DNA from: Agaribacillus sp965228415
GTDB taxonomy: Bacteria > Bacteroidota > Bacteroidia > Cytophagales > Cyclobacteriaceae
Assembly: GCA_965228415.1 (NCBI GenBank)
Contig: OZ245814.1
Coordinates: forward strand, 6,882,001 to 6,946,000
Direction of reading: 5' to 3'
DNA length: 64,000 nucleotides
In this document: in pieces, positions 1 to 8,657 of the stretch
How the letters are laid out: each line of letters starts with the position of its first letter
How positions within the stretch are numbered: position 1 is the first letter of the stretch
Program-made: the position numbers and the translations under genes
Notes under the pieces: generated by a model
The model's input: the letters and a program-made list of their open reading frames with translations, nothing else
Told to the model about the DNA's origin: nothing
Databases searched by the model: none

Positions 1-396
1 AGAGGATACGGTATTCGTTTCGCCGTGTATAGTAAGTTCTCCTTCGACTTTCACATTATACTTACCATTATCTTCGAAATTAACATCATCCAAATTGGTG
101 ATTTTACCTTTAAATGTACTTTTAGGAAATTTGTGTGATTCAAGGTAGTTTTCATTGAAATGCTCCTGCATTAATGCTTTTTCAAACTCAAATCCTTTGA
201 TCAATACCGATAAGGCAAGCTCTCCGCTTTCGCTGTCAAGAATACAGGTGCCCTGATTGTTATGGGCATCAATGTTTTCCAATGCTGCTTCAGAGAAAAA
301 AGAAATATGGCCTGTTCGGGTAAAATACTTACCCTGGGCAAAGCCAATGTTGATTATAATTACACTAAATACTACTGTTAGAAATAAATTTTTCAT
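1..396 (-). CDS. YceI-like periplasmic protein (partial, C-terminus cut by window edge)
   Basis: The visible 132 codons start at an ATG whose complement is at 394-396. They open with a signal peptide (MKNLFLTVVFSVIINIGFAQ) and continue with a TGHISFFSEAALE strand and an EHFNENYLESHKFPKSTF stretch. The same pattern occurs in the YceI-like gene at 5404-5949 (EHFRENYMETHKYPNATF). YceI proteins are periplasmic lipocalin-like beta-barrels that bind isoprenoid or other lipids; the ligand here is unknown. The gene lies 21 bases downstream of the haem-motif lipoprotein gene on the same strand, so the two are probably co-transcribed. The last third of the domain lies outside the window. Confidence 0.8.
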   Translation of the reverse strand, partial: MKNLFLTVVFSVIIINIGFAQGKYFTRTGHISFFSEAALENIDAHNNQGTCILDSESGELALSVLIKGFEFEKALMQEHFNENYLESHKFPKSTFKGKITNLDDVNFEDNGKYNVKVEGELTIHGETNTVSS

Positions 397-417
397 AAAG
401 ATTATATTCTGTTTCAA

Positions 418-783
418 TTAGTTATTGGGAGCTCCTGCTTTGATCCAGGAGTCTAACTGGGCTATTTCACAAAGAGGAAGTGGTCCGTCGGGTGGCATGT
501 CGCGGTCTCTGATAGCGTGTCTTCCAACACTGCCATTGTCTACGTTTTCCTTGATTTCATCATAATTCGTTAATAAAAACCGGTCATTGCCCGGCACATG
601 ACAACCAACAATAGCGCAGTTGGTAGCAATGATCGGTTCAATGGTAGCGGAAAAAGATACGTCGGTGGTGTCACAATTGCCTAACCCATACAATTCAGCT
701 TCATTGTCGTAAGTGCAGCCATAAAACACAACGCCTAATATAAATGTCAGGACCAGTAATTTTTCAGTAATTTTTCGCTTCAT
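418..783 (-). CDS. Small lipoprotein with a CX4CH cytochrome c-like haem motif
   Basis: I chose the internal Met at 783 over the in-frame Met at 807 because it places a clean lipoprotein signal (MKRKITEKLL..., lipobox VFYGC) at the N-terminus. The mature part has the pattern TIEPIIATNCAIVGCH and ends with RDMPPDGPLPLCEIAQLDSWIKAGA, typical of short Bacteroidota and Planctomycete-type cytochrome c domains with a distal Met-Pro ligand region. The haem motif is CAIVGCH, which is CX4CH rather than CX2CH. It probably acts as a surface or periplasmic electron-transfer or haem protein. It sits upstream of a YceI gene on the same strand. Function beyond the haem motif is inferred. Confidence 0.72.
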   Translation of the reverse strand: MKRKITEKLLVLTFILGVVFYGCTYDNEAELYGLGNCDTTDVSFSATIEPIIATNCAIVGCHVPGNDRFLLTNYDEIKENVDNGSVGRHAIRDRDMPPDGPLPLCEIAQLDSWIKAGAPNN

Positions 784-980
784 TTTCAGACAATTAGTAA
801 TTATCAATATATCTTAGTTCTCTTCCCGATTCTTCGGGTAGCCACAAAGTACATTGGATTTTATTTCTTCCTGCCGGACCCGGGACCGACAAGGAGTGGT
901 CACCGGCGCGGGTGTTGAAAGTATTTTTTCACCAATTGCATTCCGGATACCTTTTCACGGATCCATCCTGTGCATCATTA

Positions 981-1400
981 TCATTGGACGATGTGGCATT
1001 TTTTAAATTGCAATTCCTGCAACAGGTCGTCAAACCCCACGCATAAGCCTTTAATTTTAACATGCGAATTTTCCAACAGCTTTTCCTTATCCAGATCCGG
1101 AGCGGCATCAACTTCGCAATTAATAATCCCCTTTTCCCCTTTCAACAATATATTGTACCCTCCATGCTGGTTCTGTTCTACATTTGAAATGGTACCGGCA
1201 AAAGTGATTACCTTATCCGCGTATTGCATAGAAGCTTTATCCACATCCTGCTCAAACTCCTTATATAAATCATCTGCCGATAGGTCATAGGATGATTTTT
1301 CCGATGCAATATCCCGATGAGGTTTATTATATTGGAAGATACCGTAAACAACTATTGAGATCAGTAATATTAGTCCTATAAATATTAAATTTCTTTTCAT
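981..1400 (-). CDS. OB-fold, tRNA_anti-like membrane-anchored protein
   Basis: The start at 1400 gives MKRNLIFIGLILLISIVVYGIF, one N-terminal membrane segment. The open frame extends to 1472 but those 24 residues look non-coding and overlap a remnant described separately. After the anchor comes LSADDLYKEFEQDVDKASMQYADKVI, then a beta-rich part (TFAGTISNVEQN, GIINCEVD, VKIKGLCVGFDDLLQELQFKKC). This is the layout of the bacterial tRNA_anti-like OB-fold family, in which a short helix (DLYKEFE...A...Y.DKVI) precedes the barrel. The exact role of the family is unknown. It is monocistronic as far as can be seen. Confidence 0.68.
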   Translation of the reverse strand: MKRNLIFIGLILLISIVVYGIFQYNKPHRDIASEKSSYDLSADDLYKEFEQDVDKASMQYADKVITFAGTISNVEQNQHGGYNILLKGEKGIINCEVDAAPDLDKEKLLENSHVKIKGLCVGFDDLLQELQFKKCHIVQ

Positions 1401-1471
1401 ATTTAATATTTGTTTAATGAGTTGAGATTTTAATAAACAATCATATCGACCATAAGAATTGTTTTCGCCCA

Positions 1472-1660
1472 TTAAATTTCCGTTGCCACCTCCAGGTAAT
1501 ATGATCCATCCAAATAACTTAGATATGCTACATTTATCATACCAGCTTCAAACGTGGTTTTATCAATAGCCAGCGCACGGATATCCTTATTCGAATGTTG
1601 AACCAAATATATCCAAGGGGTAGGAGTCAATAAATTAATTTTCTCTGAACCGGAATAATC
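1472..1660 (-). pseudogene. Coding-like remnant without start (C-terminal fragment of an unknown gene)
   Basis: On the minus strand a frame is open from just after a TAA at 1661-1663 to a TAA at 1472-1474, about 62 codons. It reads as plausible protein (TPTPWIYLVQHSNKDIRALA, then FEAGMINVAYLSYLDGSYYL) and ends in EVATEI. There is no ATG near its upstream end; the only Met is in the middle. It fills most of the 306-base gap between the OB-fold gene and the response regulator gene. The amino-acid composition suggests a decayed or truncated gene, but I recognise no family. Confidence 0.35.
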
Positions 1661-1706
1661 TTAAACTGAATAGGGAATTGGTTTAATTTAAGGCACCTTA
1701 CAAAAA

Positions 1707-2480
1707 TTAATCAATTTTTCCTGAGAGCCAGGATTTAAACTTATTTGACCGGTCGGTGCTTACAATTGTTTCAATGTTAGCTGGTGGGTTAAGTAGTATT
1801 TTGACCCTGGATTTGGAATAGCTGAACATCTGGTCTATCGCCTTTATATTTACAATAAATTGTCTGTTGATTCTAAAAAAATCCTTTGGATTAACCATAC
1901 TCTCCAGGGTATCCAGATTATAGTCAATGGGGTAGTTGTTAGCATCAAATGTGCAAAGGAATACTACCTTTTCGGCAGTGTAGAAATAGGCGGTATTGCT
2001 GATTTCTATTGTCTTTATTTTTTGCCCGTATTTAACCACCATCCTTTCCTGGTAGGTGGCCTGGCTTTCCTTCAACATCCGGAATAACCGGTCATAGTCG
2101 ATTGATTGAGGGGGCTTATTTTTATTCCAATGTCTGAATTTTTCGAGACTTTTTTCCAACTCCTCTGGCTTAATGGGTTTTAACAGGTAATCAATGCTAT
2201 TTACTTTAAAAGCCTTGACAGCGTATTGGTTATAGGCAGTGGTGAAGATAACAGGTGCGGTTATAGTTACTTTTTGAAAGATTTCAAAACTTAACCCATC
2301 TGCCAAATGGATATCCATGAATACCAGATCAGGTTGGGCATGGGTTTCAAACCATTCGACACAGGATTCTATGCTGTCTTCGGCGCCCACTATATTGGCG
2401 TCGGGAATGATTTTCTTGATAATTTTAAACAGTCTGTTCAGTGCTGCTTCTTCATCTTCGACTATAAATATGTTTATCAT
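1707..2480 (-). CDS. LytTR-type response regulator
   Basis: A receiver domain occupies residues 1-120 (FIVEDEEAALNRL; phospho-acceptor Asp56 in DLVFMDIH; conserved Lys in LLKPIKPEE). A LytTR DNA-binding domain follows at about 150-255 (MVVKYGQKIKTIEISNTAYF ... FFRINRQFIVN ... RSNKFKSWL). The length of 257 aa is normal for this class. It is the last gene of an operon, overlapping the kinase gene by 4 nt (2477-2480), so the kinase above is its partner. Such regulators bind direct repeats upstream of envelope or transport genes. The targets here are unknown; the YceI gene at the head of the operon is a natural candidate. Confidence 0.93.
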   Translation of the reverse strand: MINIFIVEDEEAALNRLFKIIKKIIPDANIVGAEDSIESCVEWFETHAQPDLVFMDIHLADGLSFEIFQKVTITAPVIFTTAYNQYAVKAFKVNSIDYLLKPIKPEELEKSLEKFRHWNKNKPPQSIDYDRLFRMLKESQATYQERMVVKYGQKIKTIEISNTAYFYTAEKVVFLCTFDANNYPIDYNLDTLESMVNPKDFFRINRQFIVNIKAIDQMFSYSKSRVKILLNPPANIETIVSTDRSNKFKSWLSGKID

Positions 2481-5407
2481 GCAATTTTAATTAACAAAGG
2501 GACCATCACCGAAAAATAAGTATCTGATTTATGAATCTCTACCTGTTTATTGGATAATAATAAATATCTTTTTTTTATGTTTTCCAATCCAAAACCGGTA
2601 GATGCCGGATCGGTTGTTTTTGGGTTTAGGTTGTTTTTGATATAAAGTTGCTCACCCTGATCAAATATTTCAATAGTTAAGGTTTTTTTCTTGGAAACCA
2701 CGTTGTGCTTCAAAGCGTTTTCAGTGAGTAATTGCAAGGTGAGCGGTGGAATAAATGTCTTTTTTGCCCTGTCGCTGACATTGACCTTGATATTGAAGTT
2801 ATTACCGTATCTTTTTTGTTGCAGGAAAAAATAATCGTTCATCAATTCTAATTCCTCTTCCAGGTTGATAATTTGTTTGTCTCGGTAAGTCAAAACATGG
2901 CGAAAAAAATCTGATAATTTGGAAACATAGTTTACGGCCACAGATTGGTTTTCTTCTATAATGGCTATCAGTGTGTTGAAGCTATTAAATAAAAAATGGG
3001 GATTAATCTGACTTTTGAGCGTCTGAAATTGAAACTCTATAATGTCCTTCTGCATTCTTTCGGATTGCTTAAGTCGTCGCTCCCTGGACTTGATATAATA
3101 AAACAACCCCACCGCCATGGCTAATATGACGCCTGTATAAAACCAGGGGCGCTTCCAGATAGGTGCCACAATGGTAAAGTCAAACTGTGCCATATTAGAT
3201 TCGCGACCCTGGCTGGCCAAAGTAGTTTTTACCTTAAAACTATAATCGCCGGAAGGCAATTTGGGATAGGTGAAGTGGTTGTCCTTTGACACCTTCCAAT
3301 TCAGGTCAAAACCTACCAGCATATATTCATATGAAATGTCTTCTATATTCTGGTACCAGGTGCTTCGACAATAGAATGTTAAATGATCCTGATTGTGTGA
3401 AAATTGATGATTGGGTTTGATATCAACGTTTTCAAAAAAGACAGCAACATTATCAACAAAGACTGTAGGTTTGCTTTGATAGGGTGTTTTATGTTGTTGG
3501 AATTTGATGAGTCCCCTTTGTGTAGAAATCCAGATATTGCCCTGGAGATCTTTATCCGTTGCGTTTAAGGGACTGTTGGTAAAGGTGGTGCCTAAGCTAC
3601 TCCTGAAATCGTGATAGTTTAAAGCTGTGTCCAGCAATCCAATACCATCGGCAAAGACAATGATCAAATTCCCATGTTGGTCACCAACAATACTTGAAAT
3701 AGCTTTTTTCCGTTGGCCAATCAAAGAGGTGTGGTTTTTAAATTTGATATCATTATATTGATAAAGCTCGCCGTTTGCGGTGCTGAACCAAATATTGCCC
3801 TGGGCATCTTCAGTTACAGAGTAAATCACGTTACTTGATAAATCATCAATACCTCCAAACTGTCTGATGGCGCCATTGTCATAAACGGCAATGCCTTTTC
3901 CATGCGTAGCAAACCAGGCCCTGCCTTTTGAGTCAATAAATACCTGGTAAATATAGTTTGTACCGAGGCCTCCTTCCTGGTCGAAGTTCTCAAATTGGAA
4001 ATTAGGATTTTTTGAATTCACAGTGCCATTTAAGGTACACCTGGATACCCCACCCAATGTCGCAAACCATATCTCCGATTGGTGACCATTAATGGATAAG
4101 ACATTATTGTTTACCAGGCCGTCGGATTCGTCCACATTAATCAAAGTTGCGGTCGTAGGATCAAACCGGAAAACACCGGCCTCATAGGTCCCAAGCCACA
4201 AAAATCCAAAATCGTCTAAATAGGTGCTGATCACTTTTTCGGGGTCAGGTAACTGCCGGGCGGGAAATTGGACAACCTGATTATGCAGGGAATTTGGATT
4301 ATATTTAATGATACTGTTTTTGCCGGCATACCATATATTTCCCTGTGGATCGGTAGCAAAGGAATTAATTTCATGCTCCTCCTGGTTAAAGTCATGATGA
4401 AATTTAAATCGCGGATCTGAGATTTTTAAGTTGGAGGCATTATCGCTAAACCATACGTTTCCTTCCTGATCCTTCAACATTGAAAGTGCTTTAGCATTCT
4501 TAAAGCCGTCTATTTCCATAACCTTAGACAACCCAAAGTCCTCAAAGTCAAACGCAAAAATACCATGTCGTTCAGTGGCTAGCCAGATTTCGTTGTTTTG
4601 AATAACCTCGATATCATTGATAGGACCGAAAGGCCACGATGAGTAATTATGTGTTTCTATGGACTCTTTGCTTAAATTATATTTGCAAAAACCATTTTCA
4701 TACAACCCTATGAATAAATTCCCGTCCTCATCCGAAGTGATGGTTTTAACGATATTATCCTTTAACCCGTCACTGGTACTCAGGGTGCGGATTTTAGGAA
4801 TACCATTTTCCAGGTGACAAATACCTATACCCCTGTCTGTACCGGCCCATTTACGACCTTTGGTATCTTCGACCATGATATATATGAAATTATCATTCAG
4901 ACCATCGTCCAGATTGATGTTTACGAACTGATCATCCTGCTTATAAAAAATACCTTCACCGTAGGTAGACACCCACATCACCCCATCTTTATCTTCCAGA
5001 ATGTCAGTTATCGGCACAGCCCCAAAAGTTGTGTCTAACAATTGCAGGTGGTGATTAGCCAGGATGGCAATGTTACCATTTTGATAACCAACCCAAAGCT
5101 GTTTTTTTTTGGTTTGTGTAACACTGGTTATTTCATTGTCTGTAATAGAATCGGGGAGCAGGTATTGATCAAAGGAATGCCCGTCATAACGGAATAGACC
5201 TGAGGTAGTTCCCAACCATAAAAGGCCGTCGTCATCCTGGTATATCTTGTTGATATTGACTCCTTCATATTCTTTTTTGAATGGCAGGTCTTTGGTCAAT
5301 ATTTTCTGGGCTGTTGCCAGGGTATGAAAAATCGTTGTGAGAACTACTATGCCTATCCAACGCAAAGCCTTTGACGACCTGGTTATTTTAGGGAATATAC
5401 TATTCAT
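2477..5407 (-). CDS. Two-component sensor kinase with beta-propeller, Y_Y_Y and LytS-type kinase domains
   Basis: A signal peptide or anchor covers residues 1-33. Two-component regulator propeller repeats run to about residue 690, with recurring motifs such as DDDGLLWLGTTSGLFRYD, DKDGVMWVSTYGEGIF and DSKGRAWFATHGKGIA. A Y_Y_Y domain lies at about 690-755 (YEYMLVGFDLNWKVS ... LPSGDYSFKVK), followed by a single membrane helix (PWFYTGVILAMAVGLFYYI). A cytoplasmic His_kinase domain carries the phosphorylatable His in LKSQINPHFLFNSFNTL, and a HATPase ends the protein. The architecture matches reversed-geometry sensors of Bacteroidota, but with a LytS-type kinase. Overlaps of 4 nt with both neighbours indicate translational coupling with a YceI protein and the LytTR regulator. 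The ligand is unknown. Confidence 0.93.
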   Translation of the reverse strand: MNSIFPKITRSSKALRWIGIVVLTTIFHTLATAQKILTKDLPFKKEYEGVNINKIYQDDDGLLWLGTTSGLFRYDGHSFDQYLLPDSITDNEITSVTQTKKKQLWVGYQNGNIAILANHHLQLLDTTFGAVPITDILEDKDGVMWVSTYGEGIFYKQDDQFVNINLDDGLNDNFIYIMVEDTKGRKWAGTDRGIGICHLENGIPKIRTLSTSDGLKDNIVKTITSDEDGNLFIGLYENGFCKYNLSKESIETHNYSSWPFGPINDIEVIQNNEIWLATERHGIFAFDFEDFGLSKVMEIDGFKNAKALSMLKDQEGNVWFSDNASNLKISDPRFKFHHDFNQEEHEINSFATDPQGNIWYAGKNSIIKYNPNSLHNQVVQFPARQLPDPEKVISTYLDDFGFLWLGTYEAGVFRFDPTTATLINVDESDGLVNNNVLSINGHQSEIWFATLGGVSRCTLNGTVNSKNPNFQFENFDQEGGLGTNYIYQVFIDSKGRAWFATHGKGIAVYDNGAIRQFGGIDDLSSNVIYSVTEDAQGNIWFSTANGELYQYNDIKFKNHTSLIGQRKKAISSIVGDQHGNLIIVFADGIGLLDTALNYHDFRSSLGTTFTNSPLNATDKDLQGNIWISTQRGLIKFQQHKTPYQSKPTVFVDNVAVFFENVDIKPNHQFSHNQDHLTFYCRSTWYQNIEDISYEYMLVGFDLNWKVSKDNHFTYPKLPSGDYSFKVKTTLASQGRESNMAQFDFTIVAPIWKRPWFYTGVILAMAVGLFYYIKSRERRLKQSERMQKDIIEFQFQTLKSQINPHFLFNSFNTLIAIIEENQSVAVNYVSKLSDFFRHVLTYRDKQIINLEEELELMNDYFFLQQKRYGNNFNIKVNVSDRAKKTFIPPLTLQLLTENALKHNVVSKKKTLTIEIFDQGEQLYIKNNLNPKTTDPASTGFGLENIKKRYLLLSNKQVEIHKSDTYFSVMVPLLIKIA

Positions 5408-5949
5408 CTCCGTACAAATTCAGCGTCGACTGCGACAATGATCTCTTCCGCTATTTTTTGATAGACCACCTTAGGTACCTGAATATCGTGATCTTGCAAA
5501 AAAACTTCGAATTGCGTGGATACTTTAATACCCTGACTGTTGATAGCCAGTTGACACTTAATGATCCTTTCCTGGGTTATTCCATGAATTTCCAAATTTC
5601 CCTTTGCCCGGACCTCGTAATCACCTTTTTTTTCGAGGTCAATTATTTCAATCATTTTTCCATGGAAAGTGGCATTGGGGTATTTGTGCGTTTCCATATA
5701 GTTTTCCCTGAAATGCTCTTTTTGAAGCGCACTATTGAAGCCATCAAATGAATTGATCGGAATGGTGAAAGCGAAGGTATGTTTGTCGGCGTTTATTACA
5801 CCTGCCAAACTGTTGCTGAACCCGATGATGAGCTCCAGAGGCGCCTCAGATTTAAAACTCGCATTACCGGATTTGGTCATGTAAATCGTATCCTTCTGTG
5901 GGGTAAGGAACAGCCAAACACAAAAAAATGAAATAATACCCGAAGCCAT
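5404..5949 (-). CDS. YceI-like periplasmic protein
   Basis: The start is placed at 5949 (MASGIISFFCVWLFLTPQ), which gives a clean signal peptide; an in-frame Met lies four codons upstream at 5961. The domain shows SGNASFKSEAPLELIIGFSN, FAFTIPINSFDGFNSALQKE, EHFRENYMETHKYPNATF and GNLEIHGITQER, the order of strands in YceI-like lipocalin folds. It is the first gene of an operon with the sensor kinase and LytTR regulator; its stop overlaps the kinase start. The N-terminal half resembles the partial YceI gene at the left edge, so the two are paralogues. It may present a lipid ligand to the kinase or be an operon output; this is inference. Confidence 0.85.
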   Translation of the reverse strand: MASGIISFFCVWLFLTPQKDTIYMTKSGNASFKSEAPLELIIGFSNSLAGVINADKHTFAFTIPINSFDGFNSALQKEHFRENYMETHKYPNATFHGKMIEIIDLEKKGDYEVRAKGNLEIHGITQERIIKCQLAINSQGIKVSTQFEVFLQDHDIQVPKVVYQKIAEEIIVAVDAEFVRR

Positions 5950-5994
5950 TTTCGAAAGCATTAAAAATTAATGTATCCGTTAATATGATTAATA

Positions 5995-6026
5995 TTGCAA
6001 TTTAATAATTGATTTAATTAATTTTG
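5995..6026 (+). promoter_or_regulatory. Bacteroidota-type promoter for ffh
   Basis: TTG at 5995-5997, a 21-base spacer, then TAATTTTG at 6019-6026, a full match to the TAnnTTTG -7 element. Transcription would start near 6032, about 60 bases before the ffh start codon. Confidence 0.55.
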
Positions 6027-6092
6027 CAACACCTGATAAAAACCGAAAACCTATTTATATCATTCCTTCACAAGTAATTTTATTTAAGTACT

Positions 6093-7427
6093 ATGTTTGA
6101 TAATCTTAGTGTAAAGCTGGAAAGAGCGTTTAAGACCTTAAAGGGACAGGGTTCCATTACCGAGGTTAACGTAGCGACTACCGTCAAGGAAATTCGTAAG
6201 GCGCTGATAGATGCCGACGTTAACTACAAGGTAGCTAAGGAAGTTACCGACACCATCCGGGAGAAGGCGTTAGGTCAGCAAGTTTTGGTATCCGTGTCAC
6301 CGGGGCAGTTGCTTACCAAAATTGTCGATGAAGAATTGACAGCTTTGATGGGTGGTGAGAAGGTTGATATTGACATCACAGGTGACCCGGCTGTTATCTT
6401 AATTTCAGGTTTGCAAGGGTCGGGTAAAACTACCTTTTCAGGTAAGTTGGCCAGTATGCTTAAAAAGCAAAACAGACAGGTATTACTGACAGCCTGTGAT
6501 GTATACAGACCCGCTGCCATAGAGCAGCTGAAGGTATTGGGAGAACAGATTGATGTGGAAGTTTATGCGGAAACAGATCATCGGGACCCACTTAAAATTG
6601 CCAAAAATGCCCTGGCCCATGCCAAGGCTCATAATAAGAAAATAGTTATTGTCGATACGGCCGGGCGCCTGGCGGTGGATGAAGAAATGATGCAGGAAAT
6701 TACCATGCTGAAAGAGCATCTGAATCCATCTGAAACGTTATTCGTGGTCGATTCCATGACTGGTCAGGACGCCGTTAACACTGCAAAAACCTTTAATGAA
6801 AGGCTTAACTTTGACGGGGTGGTGCTGACAAAACTGGATGGAGATACCAGGGGAGGAGCTGCCTTGTCCATTAAAACCGTGGTCAATAAACCTATTAAGT
6901 TTATAAGTACCGGTGAGAAAATGGAGGCCATTGACATATTCCATCCCGACAGGATGGCAAGGCGGATATTGGGTATGGGCGATGTTGTATCGCTGGTGGA
7001 GAAGGCCCAGCAAACTTTTGATGAAGAAGAGGCGAAGAGACTTAATAAGAAGATCAGGAAAAATCAGTTTAACTTCAATGATTTCCTGTCACAGTTGGAG
7101 CAAATAAAGAAAATGGGAAATATTAAAGATCTTGTAGGCATGTTGCCCGGCATGAACAAGGCTTTAAAAGGCATTGATATTGATGATGACTCCTTCAGGC
7201 CCATCGAAGCGATCATTAAGTCAATGACTGTCAAAGAACGCGAAAACCCGGATTTAATTAACGGAAGCAGAAGAAAACGGATTGCCAATGGAAGCGGAAC
7301 TTCAATTCAGCAGGTAAACAACCTGTTAAAACAGTTCGGAGACATGCGGAAGTTAATGAAAACCATGAATAAGATGGGAGGCGGAAAAAGGGGGCTGGCA
7401 AACCTGAATCCTTTCGGTGGCCGTTAA
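6093..7427 (+). CDS. ffh: Signal recognition particle protein Ffh (SRP54)
   Basis: This is the GTPase that binds signal sequences on nascent chains and docks with FtsY. The N domain covers about residues 1-90. The G domain follows with the P-loop GLQGSGKTTFSGKLA, DTAGRLAVDEEMM, and TKLDGDTRGGAAL. The methionine-rich M domain (about 300-440) includes KKMGNIKDLVGMLPGMNKAL, the RRKRIANGSGTSIQQVNNLL RNA/signal-binding helices and an MNKMGGGKRG tail. The length of 444 aa is usual. It stands alone, diverging from the YceI operon, with its own promoter. The 4.5S RNA gene is not visible in the window. Confidence 0.98.
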   Translation: MFDNLSVKLERAFKTLKGQGSITEVNVATTVKEIRKALIDADVNYKVAKEVTDTIREKALGQQVLVSVSPGQLLTKIVDEELTALMGGEKVDIDITGDPAVILISGLQGSGKTTFSGKLASMLKKQNRQVLLTACDVYRPAAIEQLKVLGEQIDVEVYAETDHRDPLKIAKNALAHAKAHNKKIVIVDTAGRLAVDEEMMQEITMLKEHLNPSETLFVVDSMTGQDAVNTAKTFNERLNFDGVVLTKLDGDTRGGAALSIKTVVNKPIKFISTGEKMEAIDIFHPDRMARRILGMGDVVSLVEKAQQTFDEEEAKRLNKKIRKNQFNFNDFLSQLEQIKKMGNIKDLVGMLPGMNKALKGIDIDDDSFRPIEAIIKSMTVKERENPDLINGSRRKRIANGSGTSIQQVNNLLKQFGDMRKLMKTMNKMGGGKRGLANLNPFGGR

Positions 7428-7541
7428 TACCATTCACATTAATTGATGGATCAACATTTTTTTTAACCAAAGTATAACCTGCAAGTGTTTCCCGTCAGGA
7501 AAATGTAATCCCAGCTAACTGCTTTACAATCAAGTGATTTG

Positions 7542-8519
7542 TTATCGATACATGACCGAGTTCACGGCCTGAATAACCTTCTTTGTATTCGGTAAAATTT
7601 CCTCGATTAAGGTAGGGGCATAGGGTAGCGGCACATCCTGGCTATTTACTCTTTTAACCGGCGCATCGAGGTAATCAAAGGCTTCTCTCTGAATGTTAAA
7701 AGCGATGTCTGTGGCCAGAGAAGACAATGGCCAGGCTTCTTCCACTACTACCAGTCGATTGGTTTTTTTTACGGAATTAACGATGGTCTCATAGTCAATT
7801 GGCCTTACTGTGCGAAGGTCTATTACTTCACAGGATACATTTTCTTTTTCCAATTGTGCCGCGGCTTCAAAGGCTATTTTCATCATTTTCCCAAAAGAAA
7901 CCAAAGTGACGTCATTTCCCTCTTTTTTTATCTCCGCTACGCCTAGTGGCAGCAGGTATTCTCCCTCGGGAACATTACCCTTGTCCCCATACATCAATTC
8001 AGATTCCATAAAAATAACGGGATCATCATCGCGTATAGAAGATTTCAACAGACCTTTGGCATCGTGTGGGTCGGAAGGAACTACTACTTTTAATCCAGGT
8101 GTATTGGCATACCAGTTTTCAAAATTTTGTGAATGCTGAGAACTCAGCATGCCGGCATTACCAGTGGGGCCCCTGAAAACAATGGGAACATTGAATTGGC
8201 CTCCTGACATGGACTTCATTTTAGCGGCACCGTTAATTATCTGGTCGATGGCTACCAATGAGAAATTAAAGGTCATAAACTCAATAATAGGACGTAACCC
8301 ATTCATGGCTGCCCCTATACCCAAGCCGGTAAATCCAAGTTCGGCAATTGGTGTATCAACTACCCTGTCCGCACCGAATTCATCCAGCATACCCTGGCTG
8401 ACCTTGTAGGCACCGTTATATTCGGCGACTTCCTCACCCATTAGAAATATTTTGGAATCTCTCCTCATTTCTTCGCTCATCGCTTCGCCTAGTGCTTGCC
8501 TGAATTGTATTTCCCTCAT
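7542..8519 (-). CDS. pdhB: Pyruvate dehydrogenase E1 component, beta subunit
   Basis: A transketolase-like pyrimidine-binding domain covers about residues 4-180 (REIQFRQALGEAMSEEM, GAYKVSQGMLDEFGADRVVD, TPIAELGFTGLGIGAAMNG, GNAGMLSSQHSQNFENWYA). A transketolase C-terminal domain covers about 190-320 (VSFGKMMKIAFEAA, EVIDLRTVRPIDYETIV, VVEEAWPLSSLATDIA). The length of 325 aa fits the beta subunit of a two-subunit E1. The best match is pyruvate dehydrogenase, since Bacteroidota often have a lone pdhB of this form; a branched-chain 2-oxoacid E1 beta is the main alternative. It acts with thiamine diphosphate in the cytoplasm. No E1 alpha or E2 gene is adjacent. Confidence 0.92.
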   Translation of the reverse strand: MREIQFRQALGEAMSEEMRRDSKIFLMGEEVAEYNGAYKVSQGMLDEFGADRVVDTPIAELGFTGLGIGAAMNGLRPIIEFMTFNFSLVAIDQIINGAAKMKSMSGGQFNVPIVFRGPTGNAGMLSSQHSQNFENWYANTPGLKVVVPSDPHDAKGLLKSSIRDDDPVIFMESELMYGDKGNVPEGEYLLPLGVAEIKKEGNDVTLVSFGKMMKIAFEAAAQLEKENVSCEVIDLRTVRPIDYETIVNSVKKTNRLVVVEEAWPLSSLATDIAFNIQREAFDYLDAPVKRVNSQDVPLPYAPTLIEEILPNTKKVIQAVNSVMYR

Positions 8520-8610
8520 GATGTATAATATTGAATTTGCGCCGTAAAAATAAAATATTGTTTGTAATTAATAAAACTTAATGCCATTAGATTTTTCCCG
8601 GATTCCAAAA

Positions 8611-8641
8611 AAAAAGCCCTCCAAAACTGGAGGGCTTTTTG
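8611..8641 (-). terminator. Rho-independent terminator of the OmpA-TPR gene
   Basis: A perfect 9-bp stem AGCCCTCCA (8615-8623) / TGGAGGGCT (8628-8636) closes an AAAC loop. It has an A-run on the left and a T-run on the right, so it can work in both directions. It lies 17-47 bases past the stop of the OmpA-TPR gene. Confidence 0.9.
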
Positions 8642-8657
8642 TATAGAATTTAGTTAA

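Noticed and set aside
970..1290. 106-codon plus-strand frame opposite the OB-fold gene
   Set aside because: Shadow of the OB-fold gene on the minus strand, with low-quality protein text.
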